DNA of 64,000 nt from Owenia fusiformis (lineage: Eukaryota > Annelida > Polychaeta > Sabellida > Oweniidae), in contig CAIIXF020000011.1 of assembly GCA_903813345.2 (NCBI GenBank), positions 3,806,571 through 3,870,570 of the forward strand. The letters are read 5' to 3'. The notes beneath the pieces were generated by a model. It was not told the DNA's origin, ran no database searches, and was given only the letters and a program-made list of their open reading frames with translations. A program made the position numbers and the translations under genes. Position 1 is the first letter of the stretch, and every line of letters starts with the position of its first letter. Below are positions 23,041 to 34,529 of this stretch, piece by piece.

Positions 23041-23136
23041 CCAGGACGTGTTGAGCGAACATCCAGTGTTGATATTGAATTTACATGTAGCCAGATAAGT
23101 TTCCTTATTGAAATTACATATAGTTATTAGCAATGC

Positions 23137-23325
23137 TGTCATGTATGTTAATAATTAATGATTCATTTAAAGATGTCGCCATCTGTCAGTAATAGTTTTC
23201 CCCAGACCGCTTTAGCGAAATCATTCTATTATATTATATCGACTATGTTATGTTCTCAGTAAGAAAATAAAGCACGTGAAATATTTGCAAAACACCAATC
23301 TGTATTTGCTTGATTATATGTAACA
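23137..23325 (+). repeat. 5' LTR of Gypsy element
   Basis: Starts TGTCATGTATG and ends ATATGTAACA. It contains a polyadenylation-like AAAATAAAGC, 60 bp before its end. It lacks the 7 bp GTCGAAT seen in the 3' LTR. Confidence 0.9.
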
Positions 23326-23405
23326 CTGGCGACGAGGATAAAGTTACCTCCATGTCAATATCGATATTCACTATATTCTGGACTGTATAACACCCAGTAA
23401 GTACC

Positions 23406-24338
23406 ATGGCTGACGGTGAAGAACAGACATATCCAATTCGTGACTTTAATTTGAACTTAAAGTTCCAACATTTTGATGACTCTGTTGAGAGTGTGGATAT
23501 ATACTTCGAAAGGCTAGATCAATATTTCGAGGCAGCAAATTTAAGACCAACAGACGATAAAATTGTGCCATTAACATTGACATTGATCGGTGCAAAAATG
23601 TACAAAACCCTAAGAGATTTATCAACACCAAAGCGTCCACATGAACTGTCATATGGACAGATAAAAGACACACTGATTAAACATTACTCTCCGAAACCTC
23701 TTATTATAGCGGAACGTTTCAAATTCTATAAAAGAGATCAGGATTCGACAGAGTCATTTGCGGAATATACTGGAATCATCAAAGCCATGGCGGACAAATG
23801 TGACTTTGGGAATTTTCTCCCACAAGCCTTACGTGATAAACTGGTTTGTGGTATCGCAGATGAAAATATTCAGAAGCGACTGTTGAATGATGACATGTCA
23901 TTCCAACAAGTGTATGAAAAGGCTGTAACTATGGAGTTAACATATTCAAATATTAAGGAGATGCAGTCACCTTCTGCAGTGAAAAGTCCTACAGTGAACA
24001 GATTAAAGGATGTTGGAAAGAAGGACTATAAATATGATAAATCCTGTTACAGATGTTTGGGCAAAGGTCACAATAGTGATGAGTGTTACTTCAAAAATGA
24101 GAAATGTCATAGATGTTCACGCGTTGGTCATATTAAAAAGGCATGTAACAACAGAACACTGAAAGATTCAAAGTTTAACCACAAGAAGAAGTCAAAAGGT
24201 AGATATCGTAAACACAATGTTAAGTCTGTCGATGCCGACGATCACGACAGATCTACTTCAGACAGTGATTCAGACAGTGAACTGTACTATATAAAGGTGA
24301 ACAGTATTTCTAGTAAGAGATTAACCCCCATAAAATAA
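23406..24338 (+). CDS. gag: Gypsy Gag (capsid and nucleocapsid)
   Basis: An intact 310-residue frame. The first two thirds resemble the retrotransposon gag capsid domain (the helical region from YFERLDQYF to ERFKFYKRDQDS and FAEYTGII). Two CCHC zinc knuckles follow (CYRCLGKGHNSDEC and CHRCSRVGHIKKAC), then a basic tail. Gag forms the virus-like particle and packages element RNA. The TAA that ends it is in the same frame as the protease that follows only one codon later, so gag and pol are separated by a single stop rather than by a shift. Confidence 0.9.
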   Translation: MADGEEQTYPIRDFNLNLKFQHFDDSVESVDIYFERLDQYFEAANLRPTDDKIVPLTLTLIGAKMYKTLRDLSTPKRPHELSYGQIKDTLIKHYSPKPLIIAERFKFYKRDQDSTESFAEYTGIIKAMADKCDFGNFLPQALRDKLVCGIADENIQKRLLNDDMSFQQVYEKAVTMELTYSNIKEMQSPSAVKSPTVNRLKDVGKKDYKYDKSCYRCLGKGHNSDECYFKNEKCHRCSRVGHIKKACNNRTLKDSKFNHKKKSKGRYRKHNVKSVDADDHDRSTSDSDSDSELYYIKVNSISSKRLTPIK

Positions 24339-24341
24339 TCA

Positions 24342-26195
24342 TTGTCGGTGAATGGACAACATGTTGAGTTTGAAGTTGACACGGGGTCAGCGTTTTCTAT
24401 TATGTCAAAGAAAATGGCTGATGACAGATTAAATGACATTGATGTGACACCATGCAGTTTAAAACTGTATACGTACACTGGAGAACAGATAAAAGATGTT
24501 AGCGAAACTACAGTCAAAGTTGAAACAGGCAGTGGCTCGAAGGATTTACGCTTATTATTAGTGCCAAATGATGGACCACCACTACTAGGCCGTGATTGGC
24601 TTCAACATGTAAAGTTAGATTGGACTCAGATTAAAAATGTACATGGATCAAGTAATCAGCCAAAAGAGCTGAGATCTGTACTGAAGAAACATGATAAACT
24701 GTTCAATGAAACTATTGGATGTATGAAAGGATTCAAAGCAACATTCAAGCCCAAGGGTGGTAGTACTCCTCAGTTTCGTAAACCGTAACCTGTACCGTAC
24801 GCTTTGCGGGGTAAAATGGAAGAGGGCTTGAAGAAAATGGAAACTATGGGAATTATTTCTCCAGTGGCTCAGAGCGAATGGGCTACACCATGTTTTCCCA
24901 TATTAAAAGGCAATGGCTCAGTTCGCATATGTGGTGACTATAAATCTACATTGAATCCGGTGCTTGAAGATAATTCGTATACCATGCCTGTCATTGAGGA
25001 CATATATGCAAACTTAGGGCATGGCGAAAAATTCACCACACTGGATTTAGGTAATGCGTTTACCCAGATCGAATTATCGGAGGATACTAAGATGTATACT
25101 ACAGTCAACACGTGTAATGGATTATACGTCTACAATCGTCTCAATTATGGTACCAAAGTGGCCCCAGCGATTTTCCAAAGGGCAATGGATTCTATTCTGC
25201 GTCCTTTACCCGGAGTATCGTGTTATTTGGACGATATAATTATCACAGGCAGAGATGATAAAGAACATTTGGAGAATCTCAACAAAGTGCTACAAGTATT
25301 GGAGGATCATGATTTGAGATTGAATAAATCAAAGTGTAATTTCATGCAGAAATCAGTCTCATATTTAGGTCATGTGATTGATAAAGATGGCCTACATAAA
25401 TCTGAGGAAAAAGTGAAAGCTATTGTGAATATGCCAAGACCACAGGATAAAGCTGGTCTTCGCTCATTTCTTGGAAAAGTTCAATATTACAACAAGTTTA
25501 TTCCAAAATTGTCTACAATTATCGGTCCACTCAATGGATTACTACACAAAGATGCCGAATGGAATTGGAATTCTCAGTGTGAGGAAGCATATCTCAAGTG
25601 TAAAGAAATATTAGCTTCAGATCTTGTGCTGACACACTTTGATCCAAATCTCCCCATAAAGTTGGATACAGATGCATCAATGAAGGCTGTCAGAGCCGTA
25701 ATTTCACATATCATGCCCGACAAATCGGAACGTCCCATTGCATATGCCTCTAAATCACTCAACAGTACTCAGTGCAACTACAGCATGATTGATAAAGAAG
25801 CTTATGCCATTATATGGGCACTCAAAAAATTTAACATGTATTTATATGGCCGCGAATTCGCCATAGTTACTGATCATAAACCCCTTCTTAATATATTCGA
25901 TCCATCGAAGGCTACATCAGTGATGGCCTCCGCACGATTGCAACGATGGTCATTGCAACTACAAGGATATAATTACAGGATTGAATATCGTAACACTCGT
26001 GAGCATACAAATGCTGATACACTGAGTAGATTGCCGTTACCAGATAAGGACTCTGATAAACCCGATACTCAGACATTATTCTACATATCTCAGATTGACG
26101 CTTTACCAGTAGATGCTATGCAAATTGCCAAAGAGACGATATTACCAAGTACAATACAGAGTTGTATTCATATTATACAAAACGCCATGAAATGA
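24342..26195 (+). pseudogene. pol: Gypsy pol: protease, reverse transcriptase, RNase H (interrupted)
   Basis: In frame with gag. The aspartic protease shows VDTGSAFS near 24377. An in-frame TAA at 24786-24788 falls in the normally conserved KP.PVPYALR linker at the start of RT. RT then continues with WATPCFPILK, LDLGNAFTQIEL and the catalytic YLDD near 25220. RNase H follows (LDTDAS, TDHKPL, NADTLSRLP). The frame ends at 26195, although homology has by then moved to another frame. The catalytic residues of all three domains are present, so damage is limited to the stop and the frame change. Confidence 0.9.
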
Positions 26196-27487
26196 CACTA
26201 CAAAGTGATTGCATTATGTGGGGTATTAAAGTGATTGTTCCTGCAAAACTTCGACATTTGATATTAAGTGAACTACATACCGGACACTTAGGCATAGTCC
26301 GCATGAAAGCCCTAGCTCGTAGTCATGTCCACTGGTATCACATTGATAATGACATTGACAATTTAGCCAAATCTTGTCATGGTTGTAGCGAAAATGCACG
26401 TCAACCAAGACTTGCACCACTTCACCTTTGGGAGTGGCCTGAAGACCCATGGAAGCGTATTCACGTGGATTACGCGGGACCCATATTTGGAAGCATGCAC
26501 TTAATTGTTGTCGACGCTTACAGTAAATGGCCAGATGTTGTAGGAACTAAATCTACAACTCCTAGTGCTACTATTGAACTGTTAAGACCACTTTTTGCAC
26601 GATATGGATGTCCCGAACAATTAGTCTCAGATAACGGACCACAATTTGTCAGCGATGAATTCGAACACTTTATGAAGGCTAATGGTATTCGTCACATTAC
26701 CAGTAATCCAATGCACCCAGCCACAAATGGGCAGGCAGAAAGACTTGTGCAGTCTTTTAAACATTCGTTGAAATGTATGAAATATGAGTCTGGAAACACC
26801 CAACAGAAGTTATGTAAATTTCTCTTAAGCTGCAGAAATGCACCACATGCTCTTACAGGGCAGACACCAGCATCGTTATTTCTCAAACGTAATTTGAGAA
26901 CACGTCTCACATTGGTAAAACCAAATCTCAAAAATCGTGTCATTCAACGTCAAACAACTGAATCACAGCTACGTCTTGGTCCATACAGAGAGTACCAAAT
27001 TGGACAAAATGTCTTAGCCAGAGACTATAGAAATCGTGGTAAGAAATGGGCTGAGGGAACAATTATTGCAAGAGCAGGCCCTCTGAGCTACATGATTGAA
27101 ATAGATAACGGACAAGTATGGCGCAGACATATTGATCAAATTCAGTTTGGTGGCTGCGGACCACTTAATATGCCCGACAACCTAATACCAGATGTACAAG
27201 TTGCAAACCCTCTAGTTGCACCTACTGTACTATTACCTCCAGTGATTTCACCTGCTGAAGTTACAACTCCAGTTTTGAGACCAGATCCAATGCCAGCTAC
27301 ACCTTCCAAGGTTAAAGATATTCCTCAGCGGCAGAATAAATCACATTCTCAATCTAAGCCAGATATGTCCCTTGATAGCTCTACTGTGGATAAATCATTG
27401 CGAAATTCATCCCCAAGTCCTATCGGGAAGTATAATCTCAGACGTGACAGAAAACCACCAGTTAGATATGGTTGGAAGAACATTTAA
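26162..27487 (+). CDS. Gypsy integrase domain (frameshifted from RT)
   Basis: Starts in a different frame from RT/RNase H, with homology resuming at RHEMTLQSDCIMWG, so a frameshift near 26165-26190 separates the two. It has the HHCC zinc module (HTGHLG...KSCHGC), the DDE core (HVDYAGP near 26465, SDNGPQF near 26627, NGQAER near 26734) and a C-terminal Pro/Ser-rich tail of about 120 residues without a chromodomain. The integrase reading frame itself is intact. Confidence 0.9.
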   Translation: MYSYYTKRHEMTLQSDCIMWGIKVIVPAKLRHLILSELHTGHLGIVRMKALARSHVHWYHIDNDIDNLAKSCHGCSENARQPRLAPLHLWEWPEDPWKRIHVDYAGPIFGSMHLIVVDAYSKWPDVVGTKSTTPSATIELLRPLFARYGCPEQLVSDNGPQFVSDEFEHFMKANGIRHITSNPMHPATNGQAERLVQSFKHSLKCMKYESGNTQQKLCKFLLSCRNAPHALTGQTPASLFLKRNLRTRLTLVKPNLKNRVIQRQTTESQLRLGPYREYQIGQNVLARDYRNRGKKWAEGTIIARAGPLSYMIEIDNGQVWRRHIDQIQFGGCGPLNMPDNLIPDVQVANPLVAPTVLLPPVISPAEVTTPVLRPDPMPATPSKVKDIPQRQNKSHSQSKPDMSLDSSTVDKSLRNSSPSPIGKYNLRRDRKPPVRYGWKNI

Positions 27488-27724
27488 CATTGATCACATT
27501 ATGACTGACTACTTTATATAAGTACTGTATTTTATAGATAATATTACTTTGTAGAAGGAACTGAAAATCTTTCATTAGATTGTAATTACTGCAAAGATCA
27601 GTTTGAGGACTTCATTGATTACTGTTATTGAACTAGTTATAAATAACATTGAACAAAGTTAAAGTTAAACTTTTCTCTATGTCATGATGAACATTTATTT
27701 TGTCATCCTGAAAAACAGGGGCAC

Positions 27725-27920
27725 TGTCATGTATGTTAATAATTAATGATTCATTTAAAGATGTCGCCATCTGTCAGTAATAGTTTTCCCCAGACCGCTT
27801 TAGCGAAATCATTCTATTATATTATATCGACTATGTTATGTTCTCAGTAAGAAAATAAAGCACGTGAAATATTTGCAAAACACCAATCTGTATTTGCTTG
27901 ATTGTCGAATATATGTAACA
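27725..27920 (+). repeat. 3' LTR of Gypsy element
   Basis: Apparently identical to the 5' LTR except for an extra GTCGAAT at 27903-27909. Near-identity implies a recent insertion. Confidence 0.9.
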
Positions 27921-28734
27921 AATACTTTGTAGGTGATAATTAATAAAATATGAGTATATATGAGAGAACTTGGCCATTTCGAACCTGTTGAAAGTTTGTG
28001 GCTCTCGGCTACACTGGGGAATTTACTTCCATGAGTACAGACACAAATGTGGGGGCTCCCCAAGAGGTACGCGAGAAGGTGACCTGGCATCAAATGTACG
28101 AATAAATGCTTCTATCGAGTAGATAAAAGAACGAATACAACAATAAGTTATTGCAAACGACAATTCCGAGCATTCATCTCACTGAAGTATTTTGAAGTGA
28201 AGAAAATATGATTTTTGTTTTGAAACATGGATTCAGATGAACGTAACTTCATTCTGACACCTAATCAAAACTGAACAAAATTGATTATACGTAACAGACG
28301 ATTTATTGTTTTACAATGTTCTGATCGGCTAAACGAATGAAACCAAGAAATTATGACATGTAAAATGGCAATTTTGAAATGTAAAATTTAAAAGTGACAA
28401 ACACAACCTCCCTATCCACTCTTTATAAGCCCTAATATGTACAGGCAGCAGTGGTAGTGTACAGCTTATTATCACACTACTGGGCTTTGTATTCTAAAGC
28501 TTGTTGTTTTTAATAACACCATTCACTCGACGTAAATGTTTTGTGTGTGCGCAGTCAACGATAATCATTGTTTTATCCCGGTTATATGACCACGGCAATT
28601 ATAACAAAACCGTACTAAACGAAAAAAATATATAAACTCTGTTATATACGTAGCCAGGTCGGGCCCACACTTTAAGTTTGAAAACGTAACAAGCATTGTT
28701 GAAAAAATCTGAAGTGATCCTAACTATGGTAAAA
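27921..28734. other. Intergenic, nothing recognised
   Basis: No domain-bearing frame or clear repeat apart from single-copy AT-rich sequence. Confidence 0.3.
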
Positions 28735-28818
28735 ACGAGATCACCTCATTATACCGACGCGCATTATACTGAAACCCATTATACCGACGCGCATTATACC
28801 GAAACCCATTATACCGAC
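28735..28818. repeat. 15/30-bp minisatellite ATTATACCGACGCGC
   Basis: Tandem ATTATACCGACGCGC and ATTATACYGAAACCC half-units alternate. The same units in the opposite orientation occur at 33010-33080. Confidence 0.75.
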
Positions 28819-28824
28819 ATTCAG

Positions 28825-29540
28825 CTGTGTACGAACGGACTGGACCTACTAAGAACCGTTTGGGATCTATTTACAAACTTCATCGAACGTACTCGAACGG
28901 GTAGGTCCTCAATTAGACAATGCTCAAAATGTTCTCGTGGTCGTCACGTTCTACAATTAGAACGAGTGACAACGTACTAACGACGAGCTGGACGTACTAC
29001 GAACAGAACCGTCGTACTAGGGACGTTGAGAACGTTGAGAACGAGGTAGAACTAAATACAAACGGGTTTAAACTGATTAAGAACGTATTTAACACTGCTT
29101 ATGAACGAGTTAGCAAAAATATAGCTATCACACCAAACAAGTTGCCACTGCGTTCTTCAAAACTGGTTTTAAACTGTGTGCGAACGGAATGAACGTAGCT
29201 GCAACTTTCTTAAGTCTATTTACGAACTTTATGAACGTTCTCAGACGGGAACGTGATTTTAGAATTTTGAATCGATTCAAAATTCGATTGCGACCATACC
29301 GTTCTGTTATCAGGTCATGATGACCTTCTAGACTAAGGGACGCGTTCTACGGCGTTGCACACCGACGTGGTGCGACCTGAACGAACTGCGAACGAGATGG
29401 ACGCATTGAAGACTGTTTAAGAACGAAGAAGCTAATTATTTCAGACATATTTCCCGACCACAGCCAGATTGAGCCCGTTTCATGACGTTTTCGTAGGACT
29501 GGCAAGAACGGGTAAGAACTAGTTTGGTGTGATAGGGGGG
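28825..29540 (-). mobile_element. 808-bp element family, copy C, left-truncated
   Basis: Matches copy B from GAACGGACTGGACCTACT onward and ends GGTGTGATAGGGGGG followed by TTA. The first roughly 65 bp are missing; the junction is the minisatellite at 28735-28818. Two internal deletions (around 28910 and 29020-29045) remove motif units. Confidence 0.8.
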
Positions 29541-29543
29541 TTA

Positions 29544-31388
29544 CAGCGGGAATTTCAAGTTTTTGTCAGTGTAGACATAAAAAGTTGCAGTCCTCAATAC
29601 ATGCATTTTCAATTTTTTGAAAGATATATTCAAGAACAGTGCTTTGAATCTAGCTCTATACTCTTTCAAAACGTCATGTAGACACACGATTATGTACATA
29701 TATGACAGTGCATTGTAACATTATATAGGCATAGTATAATAAAAGTGGAACCTGAAAAGTCAAATATGGTGCTATGTTGAAAAGCCATGAGAAAAAAAAA
29801 ACTTTATATATTACTTTATCATACCGCTTGGTTCAAAGTATACATGATTTTTTCATTCAGCAGACAAGTCTTGAAAATTAAAAATTCATTTTAATTTACT
29901 TCCACAATACTTTGACTTTAAAATTTTTAATATGAAACTGGATGTCAATCTGTTGTTTTTATATTCATATTCAATTAAAAGTTCATCGCGCAAAAACATA
30001 TTTTCAGATAAAGCTCAATTTAAAATCTTTGAACATCTTTACATCTCAGTTGCGGCCAGAATTTTTTAACTGATGCTCATATGCTAGGTGTTTCGGATTG
30101 AGGGGTCGTCTCAATAAACTTTATTTCCAGTTAACCATAAATTTCTGTATTTCATAGAGGATAAAGTCATAATTCTGTTATTTATGTTTGATTATGGTAA
30201 ACCCTGTACTTCATAAAATATATTTAACAGTGGTAAATTCTGTATTCAATGAAGTAAACATTTATTTATACTGTATTGTTTCATTGGTAGAAATAAATAA
30301 TTGTGCAATTAAATATAACGTTTCACATTTCTTACTGAACTTGATAATTACTGTAAGTTCGATCTTGTGCTGATGAGGCCAAAAATTGGTGTCATGGAGA
30401 AGGAGCAAGATATGTTGTCATGGAGATAGTAAGAAACGCATTCATTTGTTTTACTTTAAATCTTTCCAAATACAAGTGTGATTTTATCAATGTGTGCCTC
30501 GATGATCCCATTAATTCTGAAGTTATTTAATTTTCTAACCATTTTACAAATATTTCTTTTCATATAATACTTCTAAATTGGCATCATTTCCATGTTTAAA
30601 TTGCTTATATAGTTTTTGGCTACTGACATTATCTCTATCATCAGTTTTCATTCCACAAACGAAATATCAATTATTTTGCCTAATATTTCAGTTTCATTAT
30701 TTTGAAACGTTGAATACATGTTTTAATTGGCAGTTTAAAATGGTGCTCATTAGCTAAGTCCAATATTCAGCGCCCCTTTAATATCTATTTAGGGGCAAAT
30801 TAATACTAGACTTAGCAGGTCATCTGATTCTTAATTTGATTTTAATTTGAATTGATTCTCAATTGGGACCAATAGTGACTTTGCTCCACCGTTCTTGGTT
30901 GAGTTTAAGTCATGGCTCTAATTGGTATAAAAATTAAGCTACCCACGAATGCTGTTTTTCCTCCGGGGCCTTGCCATAACTAACGAAAACAATGATGTGG
31001 ACATTTCTGGATTATTTCCGGTGTTTCCTTTTGTTGCTACCTCATTTCTCAAAGTATCCATACCAATTTCTTGACTTTGTTGAAAGCCCATGGTCCAATC
31101 AACCGTACCTCCTTATCTTATGATGACCACACAAAATGATAGAGCGTGGGAACCGACTGTGCCAAATGCTACGGATATTGCAGCTATGTGTGTTGTGTTT
31201 TCAAATGTTATTTTATATATGTCCGACAAATCGAATTATTGTTTTGATACTATCTAGATGTAATAGTATTTAATAGTATCTATATGTCTCGTTCATTCAT
31301 TTGACCAATAAAATCATAACTGCCTGGAAAGTAATATGAATAAAGTATGTAAATAAATGAATTAAAATGTCAAATTAAGAAGCAAAAG
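29544..31388. other. Intergenic, nothing recognised
   Basis: AT-rich, with no convincing frame on either strand and no clear repeat by eye. Confidence 0.3.
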
Positions 31389-31757
31389 TCTATTCTGGGT
31401 CACTGCGAATGGCATGATTTCCTCGAGTCTCTTCAGTTGCAAGGCAACCATACTGGGACCGATTCGAGTCGTTCCACTACTGCCCTTGGTGGGGGCCCGC
31501 TACCATACTATATGACTCCCGGAGTTTACTAAAGCACGTTAGTGGAGGAACCAACCACAGTCTCACAATCTGTCTCCGGCAAGAGCGGCCAGAGAACCAA
31601 CCCATGCCAAGGGCCGGTAAACGGTTGGACCTTCGGACCGGGTGTCCGTAGTGACAATGATTAACAACTCCGTACCTGGGGCTCGAACGCGGGACCTCCG
31701 TATCCCACGACGTTCAACCGCAAAGTAGCCTCAGTCTACGCCACTAGGCTACCCTGC
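31389..31757 (-). mobile_element. tRNA-derived SINE
   Basis: On the minus strand the 5' end reads GGGTAGCCTAGTGGCGTAGA (pol III A box), followed about 40 bp later by GGTCCCGCGTTCGAGCCCC (B box, tRNA T-loop-like). A GC-richer body of about 280 bp follows, with GGTTGGTTCTCTGGCCGC and GGTAGCGGGCCCCCACC. The local base composition is far less AT-rich than its surroundings. I could not assign the core domain. The 3' end (near 31389) is approximate. Confidence 0.8.
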
Positions 31758-33012
31758 TTAGGTGTCAAAACTGCTAAAAAATAATGTAGTTGTTACAATT
31801 ATTTGCTTGGATAAACATGATATTACATTTTTTAATTGATTAATCTGATTTAGTTGGAATCGAAGTTCGACCAACGATTAAGGCAATGCAATCAACAACT
31901 CTTGCAAATGTGAACGGGAGTCGTAAAGAAAGAAAGTACAAGAATCGTGATCAATGTAAAGTATAATATATAAGACACATCTTTGAATATCAGGTAGGAG
32001 AAACATTCCAAAATGAAGAAGAATCATTTAGAACATTTGATTTGTTGCAAATATATCAATTGCGTCTCAAATGAATGAAATAAAAGGTATCGCGGGCCAC
32101 TAAAGCCGATGAGTGAAAACAATTATAATTGACGCGTCTAGATCGCTCACTATAACGGTAAGTGAATGGGTTTGTCTAGATACGTCGAGGAAAATAAGCT
32201 ATTTCGACGCTTGAAATAATCTGATTACGCTTATAAATAATTACGCGTGGCTATTAAACACAAGTGTTGTGTAGAACAAAAACAAGAAAACTGAACGACC
32301 TATTAAGGAACCGTACTTCAGTTTCAAAGTGTTCCGCGTGTTTAAAAACACAAAATTCATATTTTAGCTAGGCTATACATATTTTGTCAGATATCTCCAA
32401 TTCATATTACAGGGAAAACATAATCATGTTTCCGAAAATAATTTACACTCGCTACTGAAAATGAGGCACGGACACAAGTACAGAGAATAGCCTAGTGAAG
32501 GCATCTATCTAATAATGGCTTTTCCATATAGCTTTGAAATCTCGTTAAAGTCTCGTTTTAATGAGATTTTAGGAGATCTGCATCTTTAACCACTAAATAC
32601 TAACATTTTCTTCTATTTGAATTCTGTGTGTAATTTTCTATCAAAACAACTTAGTTTGCACTGTTTTTACCTTTATTCAAATTCCAGAGATTTTCATGTT
32701 TTCTAAAAATGGTCAGGCTAAATCCCCATTGACAAAGTAACATACATGTACATAGGTAATATAACAAGCTTTTGTCAATGTAACAAAAGCGAGGGGCTTA
32801 GTTTATGAATTACAGCTTCATTTACGAAACAAATTCCAAATCGAAGAAACTTATTAAAACTAGGCTATATTTTCTAGCTTTGGGCCAAATTATAATTTGT
32901 AACTTATTAGTAAAAATCGAGAAAGCAAAAAAATCGAAACCAGGAAGTTCATCCATTTTGTTACATTGACGTTCCGTCAAAGTAACTAGTTGTGGAACAG
33001 TGATTATGACAT
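31758..33012. other. Intergenic, nothing recognised
   Basis: No domain-bearing frame. Short inverted words such as CTTTTGTCAATGTAACAAAAG near 32770 are present, but no larger structure. Confidence 0.3.
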
Positions 33013-33530
33013 ACGGTTAACGCCTTTCGGTACAATGCGCGTCGGTACAATGCGCGTCGGTATAATGGGTTTGGCCATAAGAAGTAGATTCTTTGTTTTG
33101 CGTCCGCTTGCTTGCACGATATCGATTTTGAGTAAATCAGAAAAAACAAACACATCCAAATAGCAATCACAAGGGTCTGAATCAGACGTCAATCAGAATC
33201 AGAAAAAATTAATGGCAGATAATTTGACGTGCATCAAAATTGACAGTGTTATTAATTAGTTTGGTATACATCCTGTATTTTTCTTATTTGTTACCATTGA
33301 ATAATAGCTATATTTAAATATATTAAATGTATAGATATGTGTTTGTAATCACTAAAAATTGGTATGTCATCCCTTTTTTATGCCCATAAAATGTATACAT
33401 TTTCAGCAAACAAGTTAGTGTTTTTTTGAGTTTGTGTTTGTTTTCCTTGTACCCTTGTATGATTTTGATTTTGCCAGGACGCAAAACAAAGAATCGACTT
33501 CTTATGGCCTTTCGGTAAAATGCGCGGACC
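33013..33530. repeat. Inverted-repeat element sharing the ATTATACCGACGCGC unit
   Basis: The left arm 33013-33110 (CAATGCGCGTCGG repeats, GGCCATAAGAAGTAGATTC, GTTTTGCGTCC) is inverted in the right arm 33476-33530 (GGACGCAAAACAAAGAATC, CTTCTTATGGCC, TTCGGTAAAATGCGCGG). This implies a fold-back of about 510 bp with no coding frame. Confidence 0.6.
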
Positions 33531-33687
33531 CCGTAAAAACATCGACATTTTTATGCTCTACCAATTTCACGCTCTTAAATTTTCTTAACACTCGTATGGT
33601 ATTTCAAATACATCAAACACAAATAATTTTTCGACTCTCAGATTCAGCATTTTTGACTGAATAGGGAAAATATGATTGGAAGATATA

Positions 33688-34300
33688 TCCATGAGTACTT
33701 TCTGGCCATAAATACAGTGGTTTTTATAAAAACAACATGTTTTCTTTCAAGTGAAGTTCCCGTGATAGTAAAACATCAATCCAACTCTCTGAAAAATTAT
33801 GGATTAGGACCCCATTTGCATCTCGGCACTTTTTTAAAAATGTTAGGCTTATTTTCTAAAAAGAGGATCTTGATTTTCTTAATTTAACCATAGCAAACGT
33901 TTCTTCTACACTATATTTACAACTTCCGAAAAGGGGATTGGTATTGAAATGCGTTAAAGTTAAAAACCACATATCCCATGTTATTTTCCCATAGGGATAA
34001 TTTTGCTCATCGGAAATTGATATTTTTAAAATTAGACTTTCAATACCATTCTACTTTTGAAGAAGTTTTAGACTCCTTTTTGAATAATATTTTTATGCAA
34101 TAAAAATCAGAAAAAGGAGATCCTCTTTTTAGTAAATAGGTTCAACATTTTGAAAACATTGTTGACATGGGGTCCCTATTCATAATTTTTCGAAATGTTC
34201 GATTGATATTTTTATCATCATGGGTACTTCACTTGAAACAATACATTTTGTTTTAATAAAAAACGACTGTCTTTATGCACAGAAAGTACTCATGGTGAAA
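33688..34300. repeat. Fold-back element with about 200-bp arms
   Basis: The left arm (CCATGAGTACTTTCTG, TTTCAAGTGAAGT, AGGACCCCAT, AAAAAGAGGATCT) is repeated inverted in the right arm at about 34090-34300 (AGATCCTCTTTTTAG, ATGGGGTCCCTATTCATAA, ACTTCACTTGAAAC, CAGAAAGTACTCATGG). The inner segments (GGTATTGAAATG / CTTTCAATACC) also pair. The arms have diverged, so the element is old. Confidence 0.65.
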
Positions 34301-34529
34301 GATATGACTGTCTAAAATCACTTGCCATACTGCACATGGACCATTCGGTCCAATCGTATTTGATTGAAACAGAAACAGACAAATGAACAAATATCGTAAT
34401 GTTCAATTCATGTAAATGGTCTGCGTTTGTGATTATTTCTCGAAAATAACTAGAAAACAGCAACTCCACGAAGTAGCAAATCCCACCGAACAATATTTAA
34501 CTGGTATTCGAGTTATCGAATACTATGTT

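Larger units (their letters stand above)
23137..27920 (+). mobile_element. Gypsy LTR retrotransposon (Mag-like), full length but disabled
   Basis: LTRs at 23137-23325 (189 bp) and 27725-27920 (196 bp) begin TGTCATG and end TGTAACA. They appear identical apart from a 7-bp indel (GTCGAAT present only in the right copy). Flanking five-mers are AATGC and AATAC, a one-mismatch target duplication. The order gag, protease, RT, RNase H, integrase with no chromodomain is that of Gypsy/Metaviridae; the PPLLGRDWL word after the protease suits the Mag-type lineage. TGGCGACGAGG starts one base after the 5' LTR, where the primer-binding site should be. A purine-rich AAAAACAGGGGCA precedes the 3' LTR. Two in-frame stops and a frameshift interrupt the coding region. 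Confidence 0.93.

Noticed and set aside
28696-29192. Two plus-strand ORFs over the minisatellite and copy C
   Set aside because: They run across tandem ATTATACC units and the non-coding phased element; no domain and no conservation with copy A or B frames.
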